Made by a program: the position numbers and the translations under genes
The notes under the pieces: model-generated
Database searches by the model: none
Seen by the model: the letters and a program-made list of their open reading frames with translations, nothing else
Told to the model about the DNA's origin: nothing
In this document: one piece after another, positions 13,243 through 23,751 of the stretch
How positions within the stretch are numbered: position 1 is the first letter of the stretch
Layout: every line of letters begins with the position of its first letter
Assembly: GCF_963576675.1 (NCBI RefSeq)
Contig: NC_088916.1
Span: 50,407,001 to 50,471,000 of the forward strand
Reading direction: 5' to 3'
DNA length: 64,000 nucleotides
Source: Euphorbia lathyris
Lineage: Eukaryota; Streptophyta; Magnoliopsida; Malpighiales; Euphorbiaceae

Positions 13243-13775
13243 ATATATAATAATATAAAATAAAACAGTAACGATGGAGCTGATGTGTCACTTCCTGCTT
13301 TTTTACTGATAAAAAATATAATATATTAACTTTAGTTATATTATTATATTTATTTATAAAAATATTATTTTATCCGTACTATATCTAAGAGTTCTACAGA
13401 ATTTAAATTAATCCCAAAAATCTCTCTAATTCTCTACATATCTAAATCTAAAAGTTCTACATAATTTAAATTAATCACTAAAATCTCTCTAATTCTCTGC
13501 ATATCTATATATAATATAAAACAGTAACGATAGAGTCGGGGTGTCACTTCATTATTTTTTACTGATAAAAAATATAATATAATATATAATATATAGATTT
13601 TAATTATATTATTATATTTATCTATAAAAAGATTATTTAAATTAAATGTGAAAATCAAATAATAATATTTAATTTATATAGCACCTTTATATCATTAATT
13701 GTAATTATTAAATTATATTTTTTTAAATATTTATATATTAAGATGAATCCGTGCATCGCACGGGTCAAAAACTAG
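13243..13775 (+). mobile_element. Helitron-like units 3 and 4 with 3' terminus
   Basis: Units 3 (about 13243-13503) and 4 (13504-13775) are close copies of units 1 and 2. Unit 4 ends with the hairpin CCGTGCATCGCACGG (13749-13763), then GTCAAAAACTAG and a T. A GC hairpin a few bases before CTAG/T is the classic Helitron 3' end, so unit 4 (272 bp) looks complete. Flanking copies 540 bp long around a 1.1-kb core could also be read as direct repeats of another element, but the terminal hairpin favours Helitron. Confidence 0.7.
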
Positions 13776-13810
13776 TTAGTTGTAAATTTAAAGAGATATT
13801 TGATGTTTAA

Positions 13811-14755
13811 TTAAAGGGTTTTTTTACATGAATATCATAATTGACTACAAAATTATAGCTAAATCATATCATCAAACTTAATTCTCAATATGTCATTTTT
13901 TTTATATATACCAAATAAAATATGCTTTTATACCTAATTTAAAAAGTTTAAAACTCAATTCATAAATCTTAAACTATTGACAATATATTCTAGATCCCTA
14001 ATTTATAAACTTTAATCTTTAAATATAATGATTTTATTAGTTTGACATAATTCAAAATTATGGCTTGACATAATTATAAATAGTTTTTCAAAAGTGAATT
14101 TCTATATAAATTTCCCTTAATTTAAAGGGTAAAATACATGAATATCATAATTAAGTAAAAAATTATAACTAAGTCATATCACCAAACTTAATTTTTAATA
14201 TGTCATTATGTCATTATTCTCTATATATTATGATTTTACACTATAATTTAAAAATTCTAGACACCAATTCATAAATCATAAACCCTAGAAAATATATTCT
14301 AGACTTCTAATTTATAAATTGTAATCCTTAAAATATATTAAAAGTACTGATTTTACTAGTTTAATATAATTCAAAATTATGACTTGACATAGTTATAAAT
14401 AAATTTTAAAAGATGAATTTCTGTGTAATTTTCCCTAATTTAAATTCCTCTATTATAGTGTTGGTTTGGGGTATGTTTATGGGTCAAATACATGAATATC
14501 ATAATTAAGTATAAAATTACAACTAAGTTATATCACCAAATTTAATTCTTAATATATCATTATTCTTTATGTATTATGATTTTACACCATAATTTAAAAA
14601 TTTTACACTCCAATTTATAAATAATAAAATTTAAAAAACATATTATAAATTTATAATTTATGAATTCTAATCCTTAAAATATATTAAAAGTACTGATTTT
14701 ACTAGTTTGATATAATCTAAAATTATGACTATATTCTGTGCAATATTCCCTATGT
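13811..14755. repeat. Three-copy tandem repeat (about 275-360 bp units)
   Basis: Units begin at 13811, 14122 and 14481 with GGGT..AATACATGAATATCATAATT, then share TATCAcCAAACTTAATT, ATTCTAGA and CAAAATTATGAC. The copies are diverged by small indels and substitutions. It is non-coding, a small satellite-like expansion in AT-rich DNA. Confidence 0.8.
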
Positions 14756-15190
14756 TGGGAGTTTGGTCCAGCCCATTAAAAAGGGACACGGGTCTTTCAC
14801 TCAATTCTGACCCAAGTCTGCAGGCCACGAATTTTCCTTAGAATATTTACAATGTTTCAATTCTTACAGCTATAAAAATATTCTTTTTTTTTTTGTAGAC
14901 AATTGATTTGTTGGCTAATTTATTTGGCAATAAAATAATAGGAAAAAGCGAGAAAAAAACCCGTGGTTTCATTGATTTGTGATAGAGTAATGTGTTTTAT
15001 ATAGCCATAACATTAACTAGATACATTCATTAAAAAAAAAAAAAACATTAACTAGAGACATCCTTTCTGCGAAGAAGTTCTCTCTAGGTTTTAAAAAAAA
15101 AACTGTCCAACTTCGTTTGATTTCTTCTCATCTTTTTCCCATTTTTTGAATTTAGCACGAGCGGAAACAGTTTATCTTGTTCGTAGATCA
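14756..15190. other. Intergenic DNA, no feature seen
   Basis: AT-rich sequence with several A and T runs. No open frame, repeat or element end was recognised. Confidence 0.6.
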
Positions 15191-15439
15191 ATGAATCTAT
15201 GTGGTTGCAATAAAAGAAAGGATTTATATCCGAATGTTCAGATCGGCTTAAATGATGATGATTGGATTGCAGATACTTTTCTACGAATTTGGATTTATGA
15301 GAAGTATAATATTTTATGTTCTTTTGTATTTTTAATACCTTTTATGGTCATTTTTGCTCTTTGTAATCGTTTTTATGCCTTTATGGATCTTATAAGATTT
15401 TATTCCTTATGTTGTTGTATTTGCTTGTTCATCTATTAA
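15191..15439 (+). CDS. Unidentified 82-residue ORF with a hydrophobic segment
   Basis: From the first ATG (15191) the frame reads MNLCGCNKRKDLYPNVQIGL, then DDDWIADTFLRIW and a hydrophobic run ILCSFVFLIPFMVIFALC suggesting a membrane segment, ending in cysteine-rich CCCICLFIY. The frame is open further upstream to a TTG at 15146. I do not recognise the family. The first half looks more protein-like than the AT-rich surroundings and could be a gene exon or element scrap. No promoter or splice context is convincing. Confidence 0.2.
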   Translation: MNLCGCNKRKDLYPNVQIGLNDDDWIADTFLRIWIYEKYNILCSFVFLIPFMVIFALCNRFYAFMDLIRFYSLCCCICLFIY

Positions 15440-16393
15440 AAATTTAAGCGTTTCTATAAAAAAAAATAAAGTAATAAGTTTTTTCTTAAAAAAATGTGTT
15501 TTTTTCACTGTTTGTAAAAATAATAATAATAATCATGTTTGTACTTTATAATACGATACAATAGATTCTATAGAGTAGTGCTTCCTGGGAATTTCTCTAG
15601 TATATGAAATAAGAAAAAAAAGTGAGACCATTGATAGACAGTCTTACATTAATATTTAAATTAAAAGAGTATAGGAATTGGAGCACAAAGCAATTAAGAA
15701 TAATTGCAATAGATATGTATATATACCTTGATTATAGAGTCATGGTCTATTTATAGGAAAGTCAATGGTAAAATCGTCAATCCGTGTTGGAACATTTTCC
15801 TTAGATTCCACGGAGGACAAATGTCATCTTCTTAGTAGTGGACGTATTTTAGATAGTTAGTAATATATCTAAATTGTGATTCCTTAATTTTAGGTGTGAT
15901 AGAAGGATCCTTATCTGAATAGGATGCAAAGAACGTTCCATTAGTCCATGTGTTTTGGAGGTTATTTATTCATGTTTATTTTAATCTGGCGGTTTTCCTT
16001 GCTCCGGATGTCCATGCGTGGGTCCTGGTATTTTTTGGATGATATCATGCCATTTACAATTTTTTTCCATTCAAACTTATTTGCTCTTATGCCATTAGGT
16101 TTAATTTAGCTATGTTATTCCTTTTTTATAATTGTCTTTAAATTTAGTTAATTTTATGTACTCAATTTGAGGTCATTTTACTATTAAGAGGGTATAAATC
16201 CATCTTTTTCTCATGTATTTGGAACCTTTTATATATGCAATTTGAGAAATTTATCTTTTGAGAGAAATTAGGGTTCATACTCATTTATTTTGGGGGCTTT
16301 ATTAGTTCCTAAAGTTTAGCTTGTGAATTTTTTTTCTTGATTTGGGATCAAAAGCAACAATCATTCTTTATCTCAACCCATGTATGCATCATT
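15440..16393 (+). other. Probable decayed LTR of an old retrotransposon
   Basis: Its right end ATGTATGCATCA lies directly before a degenerate primer binding site (16394-16406, TTGTATCAGAGCC, against the usual TGGTATCAGAGCC). A CTATTTATAGG stretch lies near 15745. The left border and a second LTR were not found, so the extent is uncertain. No open frame. Confidence 0.4.
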
Positions 16394-17021
16394 TTGTATC
16401 AGAGCCTTGATCTTCTCCTAATCCGTGACTTCTTCAAACACTTGATTCCATCCAAGTTGAAAGTACATAAATGGAGTACTTTATCAGATTAATGGAAAAG
16501 AAGAGATAAGAGCTGGAGAGTGAGCTAGAAGCTTCCCTAAAATAGATGAGAAGAGATTTCAAGGAAAAGTACAAATGAATCTTGAGACAAAGAAATGGAG
16601 GAGCAAAGGAAGTTCTCTCATCATGCCAAGAAGACATAATTTTTTTTTCAAGGGAGTCGTCGCCATTTTCTTTTTAAATATGTCCAAAAGCTAAATAAGT
16701 AAACCCTAATTTTCAAATTCTTATGTTGGAGATATGAATATTGAAATTGTGTACGAGGAGTTAGGAGTTTGTATACATAAGGAGAAAGAATTTTTCATGG
16801 GCAAAAAATGGTGGCATTGATTTTGTGGGTGGTGACATTGGGGAAGTTAGTGTTAAAAATGATGTCCTCAGCGTGTTTGAGAAAATGCCCATGAGAAATA
16901 TCTTCACTAGCATGCCTAAAGAGAGTTGGGATCTAGATCTTGAATAGAGGAATTATGAAATTGAGCTTGCTGAATTGTTATGAGAAGTAGAACAAAATCA
17001 TTTATGTGTGGATGTTGAAGG
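16394..17021 (+). pseudogene. Decayed retrotransposon gag-like region
   Basis: After the degenerate primer binding site, 16471-16640 reads MEYFIRLMEKKR, stop, ELESELEASLK, stop, MRRDFKEKYK, stop, a charged coiled-coil-like stretch. 16813-17021 gives GGIDFVGGDIGEVSVKNDVL, then VFEKMPMRNIFTSMPKESWD and two stops. The density of readable sequence between stops shows former coding. Copia-B inserted at 17022 inside it, so this is the oldest layer of the stack. Confidence 0.5.
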
Positions 17022-18205
17022 TGTTGAAACACCTTTCCACATGATTTTGATTTGACAAAATTATTTAAGTTAATCCCATGATTAAACAATTAAATTTAAG
17101 TGCTTCGAGTTAATTGTACTAATGAGTTTGTTCAATGTTGAGTAAGCTAAGTAACAAGAACATGAACTAAGAATCTATAAGAGAAAGACAAGACAAAGTC
17201 AGCAAAAGCAAATCACACAGCAGAAGCTGAGTAGAAAACAGCTCAGCTTTGCGAAAGAAATGTCTTCTTCATAATAGCTTGAAGGCAAAGCCGTTGAGTC
17301 AAACTAAGTAGTCAGGTCAGCGTCAATGATCCGTCAACTTGGAAGACAAGGTCTGATAAACTTCTGAAACAAATCAGAAGCCTCGAAAATCTGCCTTGAA
17401 GACCTTTTCGAGAAAGAGCATGGACCATCTGACTTTTGCTAGAAGACAAACCTGGCGTATGAAGACAAATCTGGCATAAGAAGACAAACATGGCACCTGT
17501 CTAAAATAGAAGACAGGATTGGCCTGCAGCTTTGAAAGCTGACCAAGTGATGACGAAGAAGACTGTTTTCCCACAACGGCTATATCGGGATTCAAATCAT
17601 TGAAGCCTCAAGATTACTATAAAAAGGCCAATTCATCACTTGGATCATACATGCATACAAGAGAGAAACAGACATACAAGAAAATCTTCATCAAGTCAAT
17701 TCATTTGAGAAATCCAAAATAGAAGCTGTCTGAAAAGAAAAAGCAAGCTCTTACACCAAACTCCAATCATTGTGTAAAAGTCTAGAGTGATTTTATTCAT
17801 CTAAAGTGTTCTTCATTAAGTGAGAACAATTCTTGTATCTTTTATAAAAGGTTAGAGAGAAGCTGAGTACTCGGTTATAGTACTCAGTGGTAGAGAGAAG
17901 TTGAGTACTCGGTTATAGTATTCAGTGGTAGATAGGATTGAGTAGACGAATAGAGGATGGTACTCTTTCATACTTAGTTGCTATTGTAAAAGGTTTGTGC
18001 TCTACCTTTACAGAGCTCAGTAGAGCATTGAAAAAGCTCGGAAGGATTCCGGGGACTGGACGTAGGCGAAGAGGCCGAACCAGGATAAGTCTGCTGAGTA
18101 ACTTCTAACCCTTTCTCTTGATATATGTGTATGTGCTGCTTGCTTGAAATCACTCAGTAAATAATCTGTACAAGCTGAAGCTGAGTAATCTGAGTGCTGA
18201 GTTGG
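17022..18205 (+). repeat. Copia-B 5' LTR, first part
   Basis: Starts TGTTGAAACACCTTTCCACA. A TATA-like CTATAAAAAGG lies near 17617-17627. CTGAG/CTCAG motifs recur. It is interrupted at 18206 by LARD-1, which duplicated GTTGG. The remaining 3' part is 23479-23689; the rejoined LTR would be about 1.4 kb. Confidence 0.9.
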
Positions 18206-18363
18206 TGATAGCTCCCATTTATATAGGGTTTTTATGATTAATTTAGATTGTTTTAGCTTAGTCTTTAGTTAATTTAGATGTTAATTTGGTAGTTTTTAGT
18301 TAAATTACGTATTTTCCATTATTTATGGTATTTTCGGTATTTTCAGGGATTTTTAGGACTATT

Positions 18364-18483
18364 TGAGCATTTCCGAACCAGACCCAAGCCTTGTGGAGCA
18401 ATTTCGGACTATTCAGGGACCGTCGGAGCACTTTTGGGACTCACCAAGGACCATTAGAGCATATTTTGGAAGCCCAAGGACCA
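18364..18483 (+). repeat. LARD-1 U3 tandem repeats, about 30 bp
   Basis: Four imperfect units of the form GAGCAnTTTnGGAnnn...AGGGACC lie between 18364 and 18483, directly before the palindromes and upstream of the TATA box. Matching repeats are in the 3' LTR (22024-22150) and the solo LTR (31010-31125). Confidence 0.75.
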
Positions 18484-18522
18484 AAACGGACAAAAACCAG
18501 AGTTTTGCCCCATTTTGGCACC

Positions 18523-18557
18523 TGTCTCGACGAGACACTGCCTGTCTCGGCGAGACG
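18523..18557 (+). promoter_or_regulatory. LARD-1 5' LTR palindrome pair
   Basis: TGTCTCGACGAGACA (18523-18537) and TGTCTCGGCGAGACG (18543-18557), 20 bp apart, about 125-160 bp upstream of the TATA box. Dyad symmetry and regular spacing suggest protein binding sites, but no factor is known to me. Confidence 0.7.
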
Positions 18558-19759
18558 AGGCGGGGAAAGGCGCAAAAATGCCTTTCCCTTGCTGGAATCT
18601 CGAAATTAAGCCCTGGAAGCCTCTTTTTATTGTACGAAATGTCCATTGTACCCCCGGAGACACTAGGGTTTCGCCCTATCTCTATAAATAGGGAGCTCCT
18701 CTCAGTTCTTCGGGACGGATTCATTAGGAGCCGCCATAATGTAGAAGTTTTAGCTTTTTATTTCCTTGCTTTCTAGATTAGGTTTAATTCCTTTTTATTT
18801 TATTTTATTCAAGAACAATTGATGGGAGAAGTTCCGCATCTTCTATTTTTGTAATCAGAATCGGCAAAACGGGTTCTAGATTTCTCTCTTTCCCTTTTAT
18901 CTTTTACGATTATATTCAATTGAAGATGTTTTTCCATTATTCCTATTTTCCTATTGCTATGATTGGTTTGTCTATGAACTGATCTCCATCCAATTTGGGA
19001 TGGGGATGAAATTGATTATATGAATATGTATGATTAGGGATCTAGGACCTTTGATTGATCAGTTTATGCATGCTTAATGCCTAGATATTGTTAGGAACAT
19101 GATTTATGCTAGAATGAACATTGATAACGATCAACTAGCCTGTTTATGTATATAATGTGCCTAATGCCTGTTACCCTGACATTAAATAGGATTATAGATA
19201 GATGAGAACCTGACCACGGAATCGTCTATACCGAACTTGTGTAAACCTGACTTCGCTAGAGACCACTACGAATGAGGCTTTGTGGCTGGGCTACGGCTTT
19301 AGCCTTAGTTGTCAATAAACCTAATGTTTTGCATGACCTAGGGTATATGCCTAATCAAGCCGTCACCCGAATGCATGTGAATAGGTTAGACAATTCTGAT
19401 CAAATTAGTCTTTCACTTAGGACAATTACCTTCAATCATTGGTAAAACACAAATCTGAACTCCCTAAACCCATACCTAGGATTTAATCAAAGGAATCCTC
19501 AGCCTAGATTGTGCCATCCGTCAATTCACCTTCTACCCTGTCAATTGTTCACTTTATTTTGTTATGTTTATTGCTTTTAATTCAATTAGTTAGTTATTCA
19601 AAAACCCAACTTTTATCCAACCCTCTAAACAATTAGATCATTCTAGGTAGATTTACTAGTTATAACGAATAGTCTTTGTGGTTCGATCTCGTGCTTAGCA
19701 CAATATTACTTGTTGCGATAGGATACACTTGTCCTATTAAATGCTATATACTTTACGAG

Positions 19760-20030
19760 CATCAAGTTTTTGGCGCCGTTGCCGGGGATTATTTTGATTA
19801 TGATTAGATTAAATTTGCCTAGAACTATTCATTTTTAATTAGATTATATTTCAAAATACCCGACAACAACACCATCAAGTTTTTGGCGCCGTTGCCGGGG
19901 ACTATTTTGATTATAATTAGATTAAATTTGCTTGGAACTATTTTATTTATAATTAGATTATATTTCGAAATACCCGACAACAACACCATCAAGTTTTTGA
20001 TTAAATGTTGCCGGGACTAATTCGATTATA
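19760..20030 (+). repeat. Triplicated primer-binding-site repeat
   Basis: CATCAAGTTTTTGGCGCCGT starts at 19760 and again at 19873, and CATCAAGTTTTTG (decayed after it) at 19987, periods 113 and 114 bp. The first two copies contain the full TGGCGCCGTTGCCGGGG; the third keeps only GTTGCCGGGACTA. Each repeat also contains the last LTR bases CATCA and GATTATATTTC..AATACCCGAC. Confidence 0.9.
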
Positions 20031-21873
20031 ATCTGCGTAAATTGAATAGGTTGAAATGATTGTTTAGATTTGTATAAAAAAAATCATTAATTTTTTTTCT
20101 TTTTCTCTTTCGTTGTTTTCTTTTTATGCTTATTTCTTTCTTTTTTTTTCTAATGGCAGGACCTTATAAGCAAAACACTCGCCAACGCTAAATTGATTTC
20201 TATGACATTCGTTTGGATTTCAAAGCTTAGCAGCGGACATTCGGGGTTGGAGTGACAGCCACCCCTGAGGGAGTTTTTCTATCATATTTCTTTTCTGCAC
20301 TTTATGTTTTGCTTTTATGGATTTTATGAAGTAAATGCATGGGTAAGTGTGGGGAGGAGATAATAGGATAGAATGGCTTTAGATTCTTGCCATTAATTTC
20401 TTATGTTTTTGTTTTAAATTTTAGGATTTCATGCTTTCTGTTTTTGTTTGCTTTTTATTTTGATTCTAGGAATAAAAAGAATCCTAGGCAGTTGAATTTG
20501 ATACATTTAGCTATCCCGCAATACAGTTGACAATGCGCTTAAAAATTTGCACATTCTAAATGAAATTGATGCATGAGAAAAATCTTGAACAACGTTTGAG
20601 TCTCCAAAGAGTATTGTTTGCCTAAAATTGACATGGAACGGAACGTTAGTTGAGGCTAGGATTGATACCAATAACCCTTCAATTGTGAGTTAGAGCCATA
20701 AAGATCAATATTTTAGACTCATGATTAGGAACAATTGATCTCTTAGGTGTGGGATTACATTTATTGTCTTTGTGCTCATAGGAATTGCATCCAATACTGG
20801 TTGAATTTTGTGTTAATATTAAACTTGAAATGATTAGGCAACCTAGGTATAGCCCTTTGTGAAATTTAGCCTATTTCTTTGTTTAGCCAAAATCCTTTAA
20901 AAATTCCATTAGATAAGCCCCTTTGAGCCTTTTACCCCTTTCTTTGATCAACCCTGTTACAAACCTTAGCCTTCTTAAATACCATTTCTCACCCAAGTTA
21001 ATTGACTCAATTTAGTTTTGCTAAATCCTTAGACACACATCTCCTTCAAATTCTCGCTAGCAATCATTAAAAGGTTGTAATTTTAATAGAAGAAACAACC
21101 ATTACCCATTTGATTTTCATTCTTTATCCCCTCTATTCAAAAGAAAAAAAAATGGTTAGATTTCAAAAAAAAAAAAACAATAAAATAGAGGAAAGGATAA
21201 AAGACGTGTTTATATTTTTAGTTGCTTCCCGAATACTTCACTGATTCACAAACACAACCTTGAGCTTAAACCTTCTTATACATAGCGGAAAACGTGTCCC
21301 TTTTGGATTCTGACTTGCTTGAGGACAAGCAAGATTTTAAGTGTGGGGAGGTGGTTTATAGCTCCCTAATGCGAAAAATATGTCCTTTTTGCAAAAATTT
21401 TAACTATTTGAGTCATTAACTTTTTGCCTATAAATTCCTTTTTTCCTACCCTAACCCTTAGCCAATGTTACAACCCTTAAAGACCTATGATTTTGTTTAA
21501 TTTTAATGCATTAATTTTGACCGGATGGATGATGCAATCCCAACGTGACCACTTTGTGCAATAACATGTAGAGCGTTTACAAATACAAAATTTTTACCCA
21601 AACACTTGAGCGTTAGAGTGATCACTTGTGAGCTATCAATTTTAGTTCTCTTCTTTCGTTTTCATGAAGTGTTGATTGATAAAACCAAATTAATCAGTTT
21701 TGGAGACTCGCCTGAGGTTCATTATGTTTTTAATTGCAAAATGAGTAGTGTGAATTGTTGTGAATAATAAAGTGTAGTAGATTCTTGTTTTTGTAAGGGA
21801 GCTATTTGTTGATTTTTCTCTGTTTTGGATTCTGTCTTGCTTGAGGACAAACAAGATCCAAGTGTGGGGAGGT
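19765..21873 (+). other. LARD-1 internal region, no pol
   Basis: It holds the primer-site repeats and a gag-start-like stretch near 20153 (ATGGCAGGACCTTATAAGCA, quickly stopped). The polypurine tract AAGTGTGGGGAGGT occurs three times: 20345-20358 (last base differs), 21339-21352 and 21860-21873. The last abuts the 3' LTR. The second is followed by TTATAGCTCCC, a fossil LTR start, and 21301-21352 is a near copy of 21823-21873. No long open frame. Confidence 0.8.
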
Positions 21874-23473
21874 TGATAGCTCCCATTTATATAGGGTTTT
21901 TAGGATTAATTTAGATTGTTTTAGCTTAGTCTTTAGTTAATTTAGATGTTAATTTGGTAGTTTTTAGTTAAATTACGTATTTTCCATTATTTATGGCATT
22001 TTCGGTATTTTCAGGGATTTTCAGGACTATTTGAGCATTTCCGAACCAGACCCAAGCCTTGTGGAGCAATTCTGGAGTATTCAGGGACCGTCGGAGCACT
22101 TTTGGAACTCACCAGGGACCATTAGAGCATATTTCGGAAGCCCAAGGACCAAAACGGACAAAAACCAGAGTTCTGCCCCATTTTGGCACCTGTCTCGACG
22201 AGACACAAAAGTGTCTCGGCGAGACAGGCCCTCGTCTCGACGAGACACTGCCTATCTCGGCTAGACGAGGCGGGGAAAGGCGCAAAAATACCTTTCCCTT
22301 GCTGGAATCTCGAAATTAAGCCCTGGAAGCCTCTTTTTATTGTACGAAATGTCCATTGTACCCCCGGAGACACTAGGGTTTCGCCCTATCTCTATAAATA
22401 GGGAGCTCCTCTCAGTTCTTCGGGACGGATTCATTAGGAGCCGCCATAATGTAGAAGTTTTAGCTTTTTATTTCCTTGCTTTCTAGATTAGGTTTAATTC
22501 CTTTTTATTTTATTTTATTCAAGAACAATTGATGGGAGAAGTTCCGCATCTTCTATTTTTGTAATCAGAATCGGCAAAACGGGTTCTAGATTTCTCTCTT
22601 TCCCTTTTATCTTTTACGATTATATTCAATTGAAGATGTTTTTCCATTATTCCTATTTTCCTATTGCTATGATTGGTTTGTCTATGAACTGATCTCCATC
22701 CAATTTGGGATGGGGATGAAATTGATTATATGAATATGTATGATTAGGGATCTAGGACCTTTGATTGATCAGTTTATGCATGCTTAATGCCTAGATATTG
22801 TTAGGAACACAATTTATGCTAGAATGAACATTGATAATGATCAACTAGACTGTTTATGTATATAATGTGCCTAATGCCTGTTACCCTGACATTAAATAGG
22901 ATTATAGATAGATGAGAACCTGACCACGGATTCGTCTATACCGAACTTGTGTAAACCTGACTTCGCTAGAGCCACTAGGAATGAGGCTTTGTGGCTGGGC
23001 TACGGCTTTAGCCTTAGTTGTCAATAAACCTAATGCTTTGCATGACCTAGGGTATATGCCTAATCAAGCCGTCACCCGAATGCATGTGAATAGGTTAGAC
23101 AATTCTGATCAAATTAGTCTTTCACTTAGGACAATTACCTTCAATCATTGGTAAAACACAAATCTGAACTCCCTAAACCCATACCTAGGATTTAATCAAA
23201 GGAATCCTCAGCCTAGATTGTGCCATCCGGCAATTCACCTTCTACCCTGTCAATTGTTCACTTTATTTTGTTATGTTTATTGCTTTTAATTCAATTAGTT
23301 AGTTATTCAAAAACCCAACTTTTATCCAACCCTCTAAACAATTAGATCATTCTAGGTAGATTTACTAGTTATAACGAATAGTCTTTGTGGTTCGATCTCG
23401 TGCTTAGCACAATATTACTTGTTGCGATAGGATACACTTGTCCTATTAAATGCTATATACTTTACGAGCATCA
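21874..23473 (+). repeat. LARD-1 3' LTR
   Basis: 1600 bp, same ends as the 5' LTR. TATA CTATAAATAG at 22392-22401. It carries four palindromes (22191-22263) where the 5' LTR has two, explaining most of the 41-bp length difference. Confidence 0.93.
22191..22263 (+). promoter_or_regulatory. LARD-1 3' LTR palindrome array, four units
   Basis: Units TGTCTCGACGAGACA (22191), TGTCTCGGCGAGACA (about 22212), CGTCTCGACGAGACA (about 22233) and a decayed TATCTCGGCTAGACG (about 22253), spaced near 20 bp, upstream of the TATA box. Confidence 0.75.
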
Positions 23474-23478
23474 GTTGG

Positions 23479-23703
23479 AAACTGACTTAAGTGTTACTTC
23501 CCAACTCACAACTGAAACAACTCCAATCAGTATCTGATTACAGCTGTCTCACACCACACTCAGCCTTGCTGACCTAAAACTGAGTTAAATTATCAAACAT
23601 TAAATTAAGTCAGCATTTTAAGCTAAAAAGTTATATTAGTTCCTAACCCCCCCTTGGAACTAATCCTATTACGTTACATGGGACCAACAAGTGGTATCAG
23701 AGC
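23479..23703 (+). repeat. Copia-B 5' LTR end and primer binding site
   Basis: The rest of the LTR after LARD-1, ending GGGACCAACA at 23689, followed by AG and TGGTATCAGAGC (23692-23703), the initiator tRNA-Met primer site. A C7 run near the end corresponds to a G17 run in Copia-C. Confidence 0.9.
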
Positions 23704-23751
23704 CTAAAAGCTCACTATTCAAGATAAAACTATCTTGAGCTGATCCCTATA

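Larger units (their letters stand above)
18206..19764 (+). repeat. LARD-1 5' LTR
   Basis: TGATAGCTCCCATTTATATA...ACGAGCATCA, 1559 bp. It contains 30-bp U3 repeats, two palindromes and the TATA box CTATAAATAG (18682-18691). Transcription would start about 30 bp after that box. Confidence 0.93.
18206..23473 (+). mobile_element. LARD-1, non-autonomous gypsy element with 1.6-kb LTRs
   Basis: LTRs 18206-19764 and 21874-23473 flank a 2.1-kb body without pol. The duplication GTTGG is at 18201-18205 and 23474-23478. The primer binding site TGGCGCCGTTGCCGGGG, matching the 3' end of a tRNA-Asp-type tRNA, is the Athila/Tat type. The LTRs are nearly identical apart from a 40-bp indel in the palindrome array, so the insertion is recent. 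It would need enzymes from an Athila-type helper. Confidence 0.93.

Noticed and set aside
18363..18776. Frames over the LARD-1 U3 region, also at 22031-22401
   Set aside because: They overlap repeats and the TATA box on both strands, and differ in frame between LTR copies after the palindrome indel.
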